64,000 nucleotides of DNA from Faucicola sp902506225. Its GTDB lineage: Bacteria > Pseudomonadota > Gammaproteobacteria > Pseudomonadales > Moraxellaceae. The stretch is taken from NCBI GenBank assembly GCA_902506225.1, contig LR733345.1, forward strand, positions 868,001 to 932,000, given 5' to 3'. Numbering within the stretch: the first letter of the stretch is position 1; every line of letters starts with the position of its first letter. Under the pieces are notes generated by a model, which saw nothing but the letters and a program-made list of their open reading frames with translations, did not search any database and had not been told where the DNA came from. A program made the translations under genes and the position numbers. Below are positions 8,723 to 17,792 of the stretch, piece by piece.

Positions 8723-9952
8723 TTACTTATCAGTTTCTATCGTGATTGCATGCTCAAGTGATAAAGCTAATTCAAGTTGCTCATCGGTCAATACGACATA
8801 AATTTGTTTGTCATCGTCTGAGTTGATTCGTAAAATCGGAACGTCAATACGGCCATCGATATTTTTATCCGCATCCAAACTAAAACCTAAAAAATCGAGT
8901 TGTTCGACAATCATCTGACGGATAATCGCCGACTGTTCACCTATCCCTGCGGTAAAGATAAGCGCATCACAGCCTTTCATACTAACCATCAGGCTTGCTA
9001 TTTCTTTGGCGGCATGCGTGGCAAAATACGCCAGTGCAAATTTGGCGCGTGGGTCATCGCTAGCGAGCAAATCACGCACATCATTGCTAATTTCAGATAA
9101 ACCAAGCAAGCCGGACTCTTTATATAGGCATTGGTTCATTTGCTCGAGCGTCCAACCTTGCTCGACCATATATAAAATCACCCCAGAATCCAAATGACCC
9201 GGACGGGTACCCATTGGCACGCCATCTAATCCACTAAAGCCAAAGGTACTGTCTTTTGACTCGCCGTTTTCGACCGCGGTGATACTACAGCCACTACCCA
9301 AATGCGCGATGATTAAGCGTTTTTTGGCAATCTTTGGGAGATAAGTTTCAAGTTTGCGCATAATCGCCTGATACGATAAACCATGAAAGCCATAACAGCG
9401 CACGCCTTGATCACGCAGCGATTTTGGCAGCGCATAGCTAGACCAAATCTCTGGGCGATGGTAGTGAAAGGCGGTATCAAAGGCAGCGATGTGCACCAGT
9501 TTTTTATCCATGGCTTGCAGCGCGTTTACCACAGATAATGCAGGAGGCTGATGTAGCGGACATATCGGTGATAACTCCACCAAATGCGCCATCACTGTCT
9601 CGTTAATCACCACAGGAACATGATAGCGTTTGCCCCCATGAACCACTCGGTGGATACAGACAATCTTACGCGCAGGAAAGGCCTGTCTGACACGAGTAAA
9701 CAGGCTTACTGCGGTATCTGTCAGGCTATCTTGGGGTTCCCAGTCAGACAAAGATTGTGGCATGGCGTGCCAGACTTTGTTTTTGGTTTTTAGGTTGATA
9801 TTGACATCAAACAAGGGTGACCACGCAAGGGGGGATGAGTCGACTGCCTTAGCCGTGTCGTACGCCGCCATTTTGATAGTCGCTGAACCCACGTTAAAAG
9901 TCACCACAATCGGGTGAGTCGAGTCAGTGTGCCTCATTACAGAATCGTTCAT
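8723..9952 (-). CDS. ackA: Acetate kinase
   Basis: AckA interconverts acetyl phosphate plus ADP and acetate plus ATP. The start is the ATG at 9952, with GAGGTG seven bases upstream, giving 409 residues, normal for the family. The upstream open frame overlaps pta and lacks a ribosome binding site. Visible motifs in order are FNVGSATIK (signature 1, with SAT where SSS is usual), HRVVHGG, FDTAFH, YGFHGLSY, HLGSGCSI, DGVPMGTRPGHLDSG and FTAGIGEQSA. It follows pta by 40 bases and is surely cotranscribed with it. The unusual N-terminal signature could reflect a broader acyl substrate range, but that is inference. Confidence 0.93.
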   Translation of the reverse strand: MNDSVMRHTDSTHPIVVTFNVGSATIKMAAYDTAKAVDSSPLAWSPLFDVNINLKTKNKVWHAMPQSLSDWEPQDSLTDTAVSLFTRVRQAFPARKIVCIHRVVHGGKRYHVPVVINETVMAHLVELSPICPLHQPPALSVVNALQAMDKKLVHIAAFDTAFHYHRPEIWSSYALPKSLRDQGVRCYGFHGLSYQAIMRKLETYLPKIAKKRLIIAHLGSGCSITAVENGESKDSTFGFSGLDGVPMGTRPGHLDSGVILYMVEQGWTLEQMNQCLYKESGLLGLSEISNDVRDLLASDDPRAKFALAYFATHAAKEIASLMVSMKGCDALIFTAGIGEQSAIIRQMIVEQLDFLGFSLDADKNIDGRIDVPILRINSDDDKQIYVVLTDEQLELALSLEHAITIETDK

Positions 9953-9992
9953 GCTAGTCACCTCAATTAATCTCAAGTAACCTGAATTAACA

Positions 9993-10907
9993 TCAAGCTT
10001 GTTTACGCTTTTGCGCAACGTAGGCGCCAAGGGCAATAGAATACAGGCGGTCGAGTTCGTCATCCGAACGGCTGGTCAACACAATCGGCACTTTTGAACC
10101 CATGACAATGCCAGCGGCTTTGGCTTCACCCAAATAAATTAACTGTTTACCTAGCATATTGCCCGCTTCTAAGTCAGGTACCAGTAAAATATCGACATCG
10201 CCCGTGACAGGTGAGTGGATATGTTTGATATCCGCAGACTGCTGGCTAATCGCATTGTCAAACGCTAAGGGTCCATCAAGCAAGGCGCCGGTGATTTGAC
10301 CACGGTCTGCCATTTTGCATAACGCCGCAGCATCAATGGTCGATTGCATTTGCGGTTTGACTTCTTCAACCGCTGCCAAGATGGCTACTTTAGGCTGCTC
10401 AATATCTAGCGCGTGCGCAAAATCAATCGCATTTTGCAAAATGTCTTTTTTGGTCAGCAAATCTGGCACCACGTTAAGTGCACAATCGGTCAAGGTCAAA
10501 AGCTTGTGATACGTGGGACTTTCCATTAACCACACGTGGCTCATACGGCGCTCGGTGCGTAGGTTTTGGGTTTTATCGACCAAGACACCCATTAACTCAT
10601 CGGTATGCACTGAGCCTTTGATGATAAAGTCGGCTTGCTGTTCACGAACCATTTTTGCGGCGATTTCAACTGCGTCATGGCTATGCTCAGCATCCACCAA
10701 CATAAAGCCTGAAATATCTAAATTGGCGTCAGTAGCGGCTTTTTCGATTTTGTGTTTTGGACCGACCAAAATCGGGGTAATGATGTGGTGCTGATGGGCT
10801 TGGATACAAGATTGCAAAATGATATCGGTGGTAGGGTGCACCACCACGGCAGGGACAGGTGAGACAAAGCGCCCTTGCGCTAAAAGCTGCGAAAGTTTGG
10901 TTAACAT
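9993..10907 (-). CDS. pta: Phosphate acetyl/butyryl transferase, short form
   Basis: This is a 304-residue transacylase of the Pta/Ptb fold that exchanges CoA for phosphate on acetyl-CoA or butyryl-CoA. It lacks the N-terminal DRTGG regions of long enterobacterial Pta. Family segments are ADFIIKGSVHTDELMGVL, ALNVVPDL, KVAILAAVEEVKPQM, ALLDGPLAFDNAIS and DILLVPDLEAGNMLGKQLIY. The start has AAGGG eight bases upstream. The 3' end is 40 bases from ackA. Sequence alone does not separate acetyl from butyryl specificity; this branch also resembles the C-terminal half of enoyl-CoA hydratase/Pta fusion proteins. A mobile-element remnant begins only 22 bases upstream of the start codon and must supply or alter its leader. 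Confidence 0.88.
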   Translation of the reverse strand: MLTKLSQLLAQGRFVSPVPAVVVHPTTDIILQSCIQAHQHHIITPILVGPKHKIEKAATDANLDISGFMLVDAEHSHDAVEIAAKMVREQQADFIIKGSVHTDELMGVLVDKTQNLRTERRMSHVWLMESPTYHKLLTLTDCALNVVPDLLTKKDILQNAIDFAHALDIEQPKVAILAAVEEVKPQMQSTIDAAALCKMADRGQITGALLDGPLAFDNAISQQSADIKHIHSPVTGDVDILLVPDLEAGNMLGKQLIYLGEAKAAGIVMGSKVPIVLTSRSDDELDRLYSIALGAYVAQKRKQA

Positions 10908-10929
10908 CGTGTTGCCCTTATGAGTTGAC

Positions 10930-11265
10930 TTGACTTCCTCCCCTCCCTAAAGCGAGGGGATTCCTTCTGCAAGACGGTGAAGCCCCACCGCAAACCTTAA
11001 ATAGTGGCAACCGCCCGTACTACACACCGTACATTTAAGGTTCTTATTTTAAGCTAATCCTACCGTTAGGATTGTCAATAGACACGGATTAGCTTAAGTG
11101 TGTGTTTGGAATGTCTTACCAGTTAAGTTACTGCGTACTCGCAATTTAGTCTTAACTTAACTGTGGAATGTAAGACATTAAATATAGTGATATGAGTATA
11201 GCAAATCTTATAGAGTTAAGCAATTGCCTTATATCCACCACCTGAAGTCGGTGGTTTTACGGCAA
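10930..11265 (-). mobile_element. 336-bp non-autonomous derivative (MITE/PATE-like) of the tnpB element at 31128-32334
   Basis: Both ends match the intact tnpB element but the coding region is missing. Read on the minus strand, the left end TTGCCGTAAAACCACCGACTT is shared with 31128 onward. The right end, about 60 bases from near TTGCGGT to GGAGGAAGTCAA, is shared with the 3' end of tnpB and its flank up to 32334. The interior carries three nested inverted repeats: AACCTTAAA/TTTAAGGTT, a perfect 12-bp TTAAGCTAATCC/GGATTAGCTTAA (11049-11060, 11086-11097), and an interrupted AATGTCTTAC...GTTAAGTTA pair. It contains a vestigial start (ATG TCT TAC ATT CCA then a stop a few codons later). The 243 bases on its far side, up to the sbcC stop, show no gene. 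Confidence 0.8.
11195..11223 (-). promoter_or_regulatory. Outward-facing sigma-70-like promoter inside the element, directed at pta
   Basis: On the minus strand TTGCTT (plus 11218-11223) and TATACT (plus 11195-11200) are separated by exactly 17 bases. This is the best promoter match I see upstream of pta-ackA. It is carried by the mobile-element remnant. Confidence 0.5.
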
Positions 11266-11508
11266 GGTCAGATAAACAGTAGTATGAACCCATGACATGA
11301 CAGCAAGATGAATCGGTTGTTATGATGGTTTTGCCGCGCCGCTTAGCTTATAGTGAATCTGACATTATAATAACCGTTGTTCGCCCTGAGCCTATCTCTT
11401 CAGGTATCATTTTTTATAGGTTCAATAAGCTTACCACGAACGTCCTTGTTAACTATAATTTAGTTTTCACTATATTAGCTTCTAATTTAGCTTAAAACCT
11501 AGACTGCG

Positions 11509-14500
11509 TCAACTAATCTTGGTAATACCGGCACCGATAATTTTACTGATGCCCCCTGTTTGCGGCACTACTTGGATTTGACTACTGATTCTATCTTTTA
11601 GCGCCTGAATATGGGAAATCACGCCAATTAGCTTGCCCGATTGCTGTAGGTTGGTTAGGGTGTCGAGCGCTACATCGAGTGCTTCTTCATCGAGCGTACC
11701 AAAGCCTTCATCCAAAAACAGCGAATCTACTTGCATGCGGTGACTGGCCATATTTGACAGTCCCAATGCAAGCGACAAGCTGATAATAAAACTCTCACCG
11801 CCTGATAGATTTTTACTAGTGCGGATTTGCCCGCCTTGGTAATTATCCATCACATTGAGCATCAAGGGCTGCTCGCTATCAGCTATCAGCAAATAACGGT
11901 CGCTCATTTTTTTGAGCTGCTCATTGGCATGGGCAACCATGATATTAAAGGTCAAGCCTTGGGCAAAATTACGGAATTTTTTGCCATCGCTTGAACCAAT
12001 CAACTGATGCAATACCTTCCATTCTTCGGTATGGTTGCGCTGTTGGTTGATGGCATCTAATAGTTGCTGCTGGTTTTGTTTAAGGGCTTCATTGGCTGCT
12101 AGCTGCTGCTCAACGGCGCCCAATTGTTTTTGCTGCTCGCTAAATTGCTGTTGCAATTGCCCAAGCGCATCAAGCAATTGCTCAAGTGACAGCGCAGTTT
12201 GGGGATGATCGCGTAACTGCTGCTGTGTGCGTTTGGCTTCAGTGAGTAGGTTATGATTGCGCTGCTGGCTGTCATGGAGTTGACTGGCAAGCTGTTGTAA
12301 GCGTTCCCGCTCAGTATCGACTAGCACCGCAGCGCGATAATCCGCCTCATCCAAAAAACCCAATGTCGCAAAACGCTGCTGGATATCGTCTTGTAGCGTT
12401 TGCTGGGCAGTTTTTAGTTGGGTAGTGCTAGTGGTCAAAGATGCGATCTGTTGTTGCAAAATCTGCAGCTGACTTAGCTGCTCATGAAAGGCGGTTTGGC
12501 TGGCTTGATAGTCCTGCAAAGCCTGATTTTTTGCTTGGATTAACGCGTGAGAGACGATGTCTACCGCTTGTTCGCCAAACAAGGCATATCGCTGCGCCTG
12601 TAGCTCGCTAATCTCTTGCGCCAATGCTTGCTGTCGCTGACGGACTTGGTGTTGATTTTGGGTTAGATGTTGCTGGTCTGCCACCAATCGGGTGAGCGCT
12701 TGCTCAATCCCTGTGATGGTGTCATTGATATGGCTAAGCTTAGTTTCTAATCCTTGATAGCGCTGTAAAAGTTGCGCAAGGGTATCGATATGCTGATTTA
12801 ATTGGGCATTCGCATCCTGTGTGGTAGCAAAGCTAAAAGTGCGCTCGCGCGTTGCAAACGGCATCAGTAACTTGTCAATGCGCTGTATTACTTGATGTTG
12901 TTTCTCGGCGATAACCAATCGCTGGGCATCAATATCGCGGATTCTGTCTTGGCGATGTTGCTGCTGATTGTGTAGCAGGGTTTGTTGCTGTAAAACGTCA
13001 TGGTATTGCTCGCTCAGTTTTGCTAATAGCTGCTGGGTTTGCTGCTGCTCGGATTGTACGGCTTCGATTTGCGTCAGTGAATCTTGCAGCGCTGCCAAAG
13101 ACTGCTGATTGTGGGTTTGTTCAGCCTTAATTATCGTTGTCAATGTTTGAAGCGCTTGGTGGGCTATATCGTCATCAGCGTTGGACGCTACAACGGACGG
13201 TAATGCTTCAATTGCCTGTTGTACAGGCTGAGCATGTATAAGGTGTTGGCTGGCAAGCTGTAATTGATTTAATAAGCGTTGATTGTGTGCCTGTAAGTGC
13301 TGCAGATGCTCATTGCGCTGTTGCTGGCTATTTGTGAGTGCATGCTCTTCAAGTAATAACTGCTGTAATTGTTGATTGATGTCATCAAGCCGTTGTTTGG
13401 CAATCGCTAATTGTTGCTCGGTATCATCGGGCGTGTAGGGCTGATGGGTGGCGAAAGGATGCGCGGTTGACCCACACAGCGGGCAAGGTTCGCCGTGGCG
13501 TAATTTATCGCGCTCCTCGGTCAAATCTTGAATTTTTGCCAATAAAATCAAGTTGCGATTTAACAATTCGGCAGTCTGCTCGGCGGCTTGTTGCTGCTGC
13601 TCGCTAGTTAGTCGTTGACTAGCAATCTGAGCCAATTGGGTTTGACCATCGGCTAACTGCTGCACAAATTGCTGATAGTGTTGTAGGTTGGTTTGCCAAG
13701 TCTGCACATCGCTTTGTATGGCGGCAAGCTGCTGGTCGGTTTGCCAATAAGCTTCAACCTGCTGGCGCAATGCTGCCGCTGATTGCCCTTGTGTCAGATG
13801 ATACAATTGACTGGTTTGGCTCTCTAAGTTTTGTCGATGCTCAGAAATTTGTGATTGCAACTGCGTGAGCTGTGATTTTAGAGCGCTGGCTTGCTGCTCA
13901 TTGTGCTTAAACTCACCTTGTAACTGCTGCTGCTGGCTGACGAATGCCTGCGCTTGTTGACTAAATGCTTGGCTAGTTTCTTGTAGCTGGGTGAGGGAGG
14001 CTAATGTTTGAGGCAAGGTTGTTGCATAGGGGATTTGCTGCTGCGCTTGAATAAGCTGTTCACGCTGTGTTTGCTGGCTAACAAGCTGCTGCTGCTGACT
14101 ATCAATGCTTTGGGCATTATGCGCCAACTGCTCACCAAGCTGTGACAACTGCTGCGCAATTTCTTGGGCGTACTGATTTTTTTGCCCAAGGGTAGTGTCA
14201 AGCTTGCGCACTTGGTTTAATAACGGTTGGGCTTGTTGCCAGTCGTTTTCGGTTTGCTGGGCTTGTGCTTGATGTTCCGCTTGGTTTTTTTGAGCAAGTT
14301 GGCAATTGCATTCGGCGGTGGGTAGCTGGTGTTGATAACTGGCAAGCTCACTGAGCTGTGCGGTCAATAAATCGCGCTGATAATCAAGTTTTTTAATATC
14401 ACCCGACACTTCAAGGGCTTTTAGTGCGCGCTGTAGTCGGGTTTTTTGTGGGGCAAATTGGCTTTCTTGCTCGGCAAGGTCACGTGCTTCATGCTCAAGC

Positions 14501-15294
14501 TTGTAGATTTGGTGCGTGTATGCGTCAAGGTTTTGTCGCCATAGCTTATCAGACTCGATTTTAGTCAAGGCGGTTTTGGTTTCATTGACGATGTCAATTA
14601 GGGCGTTTTTTTGTGAGGTTAGGCTTTGTACTTCTTCATCAGATAACACCGTCATGCCTGATAAGCGATCGGTGAGCGTCTTAAGTTCAGCGTCTGATTG
14701 GGTTTTAAACTCATGTATTTTTCTTGAGATATCGCCATAGATTTCGGTGCCGGTGATTTCTTCGAGCAGGTTGGAGCGCTCATCGCTATTGGCTTGCAAA
14801 AAAGCGGCAAAACTGCCTTGCGCCAGTAGCATGGCACGGGTAAAACGGTCAAAATCCATGCCGGTGAATTCAGCGACCAGTTTTCTAGTTTTTCTGGTTT
14901 GGGTTTCAAGCGGTGGTAAATTTGCAGCGTCATCGGTAAAAGGGGCGATTTCGTGCGTCGGCGATTGCAAGTTGCCTTCGGGGTTTTTTCTGGCGCGCTT
15001 TTGTAGCCAAGTACAGCGATAACTGCCACTTTTGGTGGCAAAAATTACTTCACTCAAACATTCGCCGGTATGGCGTGACATGAGGTCATTTTTGCTTTGG
15101 GTAATCTCGCCCAAGCGTGGCGTCGCTCCGTATAAGGCAAGACAAATGGCATCTAAAATGGTGCTTTTACCCGCACCTGTCGAGCCTGTGATGGCAAAAA
15201 TACCTTCATCAGCATACGCGGCATGACGAAAGTCAATTTCCCATTCGCCTTGCAATGAATTAAGGTTTTGAAAGCGTAGCTTTAAGATTCTCAT
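11509..15294 (-). CDS. sbcC: Exonuclease subunit SbcC (Rad50-like SMC ATPase)
   Basis: SbcC is the ATPase subunit of the SbcCD nuclease that opens hairpins and processes protein-blocked double-strand ends. The N-terminal Walker A (GSTGAGKSTILDAICLALYG, near residues 36-55), the ABC signature NLSGGES and the Walker B SLFLDEGFGTLDEEALD sit at the two ends of a very long coiled coil. The zinc hook is intact at Cys604-Pro-Leu-Cys607. The coiled coil is extremely Gln-rich (many QQQ runs). The 1261 residues exceed the E. coli protein (1048). It overlaps sbcD by four bases (ATGA), implying translational coupling. Confidence 0.95.
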   Translation of the reverse strand: MRILKLRFQNLNSLQGEWEIDFRHAAYADEGIFAITGSTGAGKSTILDAICLALYGATPRLGEITQSKNDLMSRHTGECLSEVIFATKSGSYRCTWLQKRARKNPEGNLQSPTHEIAPFTDDAANLPPLETQTRKTRKLVAEFTGMDFDRFTRAMLLAQGSFAAFLQANSDERSNLLEEITGTEIYGDISRKIHEFKTQSDAELKTLTDRLSGMTVLSDEEVQSLTSQKNALIDIVNETKTALTKIESDKLWRQNLDAYTHQIYKLEHEARDLAEQESQFAPQKTRLQRALKALEVSGDIKKLDYQRDLLTAQLSELASYQHQLPTAECNCQLAQKNQAEHQAQAQQTENDWQQAQPLLNQVRKLDTTLGQKNQYAQEIAQQLSQLGEQLAHNAQSIDSQQQQLVSQQTQREQLIQAQQQIPYATTLPQTLASLTQLQETSQAFSQQAQAFVSQQQQLQGEFKHNEQQASALKSQLTQLQSQISEHRQNLESQTSQLYHLTQGQSAAALRQQVEAYWQTDQQLAAIQSDVQTWQTNLQHYQQFVQQLADGQTQLAQIASQRLTSEQQQQAAEQTAELLNRNLILLAKIQDLTEERDKLRHGEPCPLCGSTAHPFATHQPYTPDDTEQQLAIAKQRLDDINQQLQQLLLEEHALTNSQQQRNEHLQHLQAHNQRLLNQLQLASQHLIHAQPVQQAIEALPSVVASNADDDIAHQALQTLTTIIKAEQTHNQQSLAALQDSLTQIEAVQSEQQQTQQLLAKLSEQYHDVLQQQTLLHNQQQHRQDRIRDIDAQRLVIAEKQHQVIQRIDKLLMPFATRERTFSFATTQDANAQLNQHIDTLAQLLQRYQGLETKLSHINDTITGIEQALTRLVADQQHLTQNQHQVRQRQQALAQEISELQAQRYALFGEQAVDIVSHALIQAKNQALQDYQASQTAFHEQLSQLQILQQQIASLTTSTTQLKTAQQTLQDDIQQRFATLGFLDEADYRAAVLVDTERERLQQLASQLHDSQQRNHNLLTEAKRTQQQLRDHPQTALSLEQLLDALGQLQQQFSEQQKQLGAVEQQLAANEALKQNQQQLLDAINQQRNHTEEWKVLHQLIGSSDGKKFRNFAQGLTFNIMVAHANEQLKKMSDRYLLIADSEQPLMLNVMDNYQGGQIRTSKNLSGGESFIISLSLALGLSNMASHRMQVDSLFLDEGFGTLDEEALDVALDTLTNLQQSGKLIGVISHIQALKDRISSQIQVVPQTGGISKIIGAGITKIS

Positions 15295-16802
15295 TGCTGC
15301 CCCCCTTGCAAGCTTTCAAGCACTTCAGTATATCTCGACCATAGCATGGGTTTTTGCTCTTCTAGCACTTGATGGGCAATTAGGCAGCGTTCAAACACTT
15401 GTGTTGGGTTTAATTCTTCAAGTGATTCATCCATGCGCTGGCTTTGCATCACCTGATCGCGTTTTTGCTGATTTTTGATGCGTAGTACTTCAAGCCTAGA
15501 GTCTTTAACCAGTTCTGCGATTTTTTCTGATAAATCACCCACGACTTCTTGCCCGTCATACACCACTTCAAGCCAAACCGATTGTTGGGATTTTTTTAGG
15601 CTGTGTAAGCTAGATTTGATGGTTTGCCAATCGCCTTTGAGCGTTTGTATGGATTGGAACACAGGAACAGGCAGCGATTGCAGGAGGGTAGTATCGTTAA
15701 GCTTGGCGAGATTGTAAGGCTGCCCACTCAGATGATAACTGGGTGTATCATACTGTGCCTCATGGGTCGCTTGTGCATCAACCTCTGCGTTAATATCAGC
15801 GTCTGTATTTATCGCTTCAAGCATGGATGATTCAGGCAACGCTTCATCCGCAAATAAATCCATCGACGTATGGCTCACACTTTTGCGTTTTTTGACAGGG
15901 GTTGGCTCAGAGACAGGCGGTTTTTTTTGCACGGTTAAAGTCTGTAATGGCTGTGACAGTAAGTCAGGGTTGGCATCAAATCGCAGCAAATGCACTTGTT
16001 TTTGCTGGCGACTTTCACCAAAACCCATGGCAATGGGTGAGCCAGCGTAACGGATGTGTGGTTGTCCGCCAACCACTTGCGGAATATGTAAATGCCCAAG
16101 CGCCACATAGTCAATCTGGGGGTGGAAAATCTCGGCACCGATACTACCAAGTGAGCCGACATACAAATCACGCACCCCATCGCCTTCCATCGTTTGCCCG
16201 CCGACGGTAAATAAATGCCCCGTTGCCACAATCGGAATGCTACGCTTATATTTGGCTTTGAGCTGCGCTTGTCGCGCTATGGCAATATCGGCAATTTGTC
16301 CATAATGGGCTTTGATGCCTTGGGCAAGTTTTCGTTCTTTATCATCAAGGCGTTCGCCATGCCCGACGGTTCGTACATCACGGTCACGCAAGTATGGCAC
16401 TGCCATGACAATGAGCTCAGCTTGCCCTGCTTTATCTGATAACGTAATCACTTCATCAGTCGGCGTATCTGTCATACTACCGATGATATGGATGTTAAAG
16501 GATTTGAGTAGCTGTTTGGGCGCCTCCAAAAAACTGGCTGAATCATGGTTGCCCGCTACGATAATCACATGGCGACAATCGGTATCGCAAACTTGACTTA
16601 AAAAATCATAATATAAATTTTGCGCTTGGTTACTGGGTGCGGTGGTATCAAAAATATCCCCTGCAATCAATAGCACATCGACTTTTTGCTCACGCAGCGT
16701 CTGTAACTGCCAGTCTAAAAACTGCTTAAATTCATCGTAGCGTGGCTTACCATAAAGCCTACGCCCCAAATGCCAATCTGATGTATGTAATAAAGTGAGC
16801 AT
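15291..16802 (-). CDS. sbcD: Exonuclease subunit SbcD (Mre11-like metallophosphoesterase)
   Basis: This is the nuclease subunit partner of SbcC. The calcineurin-like phosphoesterase motifs are visible in order: HTSDWHLGRRL, LIAGDIFD, VAGNHDS, ATGHLF and ALGHLHIPQ. The protein has 503 residues against about 400 in E. coli. The extra length is a low-complexity acidic insert at roughly residues 295-355 (PVSEPTPVKKRKSVSHTSMD then many Asp/Ala), between the phosphoesterase and capping domains. The start codon is only seven bases from the oxyR stop codon, so the gene order oxyR-sbcD-sbcC looks like one transcript. Confidence 0.95.
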   Translation of the reverse strand: MLTLLHTSDWHLGRRLYGKPRYDEFKQFLDWQLQTLREQKVDVLLIAGDIFDTTAPSNQAQNLYYDFLSQVCDTDCRHVIIVAGNHDSASFLEAPKQLLKSFNIHIIGSMTDTPTDEVITLSDKAGQAELIVMAVPYLRDRDVRTVGHGERLDDKERKLAQGIKAHYGQIADIAIARQAQLKAKYKRSIPIVATGHLFTVGGQTMEGDGVRDLYVGSLGSIGAEIFHPQIDYVALGHLHIPQVVGGQPHIRYAGSPIAMGFGESRQQKQVHLLRFDANPDLLSQPLQTLTVQKKPPVSEPTPVKKRKSVSHTSMDLFADEALPESSMLEAINTDADINAEVDAQATHEAQYDTPSYHLSGQPYNLAKLNDTTLLQSLPVPVFQSIQTLKGDWQTIKSSLHSLKKSQQSVWLEVVYDGQEVVGDLSEKIAELVKDSRLEVLRIKNQQKRDQVMQSQRMDESLEELNPTQVFERCLIAHQVLEEQKPMLWSRYTEVLESLQGGQQ

Positions 16803-16808
16803 AAAAAA

Positions 16809-17792
16809 TTATGCCTCTGTGGCGGGCTTCGCTGAAGTCATGGGCTCAGCGTCTAAGGTAGATGGGGTAGATGGGGTAGCTGGCGCAGACGCCAATTCGC
16901 TATCGTGTAACCCTTGGGCAAACAAGCGACCCAATAGATTAACGTCATCGACCCGCGCATAGTTGAGACGGGTGATAAACGCCAAGCGGCGATGTGGACC
17001 GGCTTCATTGAGCGGCACTAATGACACATTGGTAGTTTGCTGGCGCACTTGCCCAGCTGCCATTTGCGGCACTAGCGTGGTGCCCATACCGCTGATAGCC
17101 ATTTGAATCAACGTATGCAGGCTTGCTTCACTAAAGGCGTGTTTGACGCGGCTTTTATCGAGGTGACATACCGATAGCGCATGGTCGGTCAAACAATGTC
17201 CTTCGCCTAGCAGCATCAAGTTACTGTTGGCTAACTCGTCGGCATTGATGCTGGGTAAGTTGGCGTGTTTACTGTCTTTAGCAAATACCGCCAAAAACGT
17301 CTCTGACCAAAACTCAAATGATAGCATGCCGTCAGTATTGTAAGGTAGCGCAATAATGGCGGTATCAATCGCGCCATAACGGACTTTTTCAAGCAATCGC
17401 TCAGTTTGTTCTTCTACCACATTGAGCTGAAACTGTGGGAATTGTTGGCGCAGTAGCGGCAATACCTTGGGTAACAAAAACGGCGCAATGGTTGGGATAA
17501 TACCAATCGTCATCGGATAGGCGAGTGGGGTTTGGTGCGTCTGGGCGCGGGTCACCAAATCATTGACTTCGGCAAATATCCGCGTGGCTCGCTCAAGAAT
17601 TTCCTCCCCAATCGGGGTGATTAGCACTTGTTTGTTGTTACGCTCAAAAATTTGGGTATCAAGCTGTTTTTCCAGCTCTGCAATCCCTAAGCTTAAAGCA
17701 GATTGTGAGATATTGCATTCTTCTGCTGCCCGTTTAAAATGCTTGTATTTGGCAACTGCCAATGCAAATTCTAATTGTCGTAATGTAATCAT
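16809..17792 (-). CDS. oxyR: Hydrogen peroxide sensor OxyR (LysR family)
   Basis: A LysR-type N-terminal winged helix (MITLRQLEFALAVAKYKHF, then ISQSALSLGIAELEKQL) is followed by the redox regulatory domain. The diagnostic pair of cysteines lies in GHCLTDHALSVC at Cys200 and Cys209, the same nine-residue spacing as Cys199/Cys208 of E. coli OxyR. The C-terminus has an extra Ala/Pro/Thr/Ser-rich tail of about 25 residues (TPSTPSTL). It diverges from ahpC across a 571-base region, as expected for an autoregulated peroxide module, and runs straight into sbcD. Confidence 0.94.
   Translation of the reverse strand: MITLRQLEFALAVAKYKHFKRAAEECNISQSALSLGIAELEKQLDTQIFERNNKQVLITPIGEEILERATRIFAEVNDLVTRAQTHQTPLAYPMTIGIIPTIAPFLLPKVLPLLRQQFPQFQLNVVEEQTERLLEKVRYGAIDTAIIALPYNTDGMLSFEFWSETFLAVFAKDSKHANLPSINADELANSNLMLLGEGHCLTDHALSVCHLDKSRVKHAFSEASLHTLIQMAISGMGTTLVPQMAAGQVRQQTTNVSLVPLNEAGPHRRLAFITRLNYARVDDVNLLGRLFAQGLHDSELASAPATPSTPSTLDAEPMTSAKPATEA

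Noticed and set aside
13200..14300. CAG/CTG-like repeats in sbcC
   Set aside because: They are simply Gln codons of the coiled coil (QQQ runs), not an independent repeat element.
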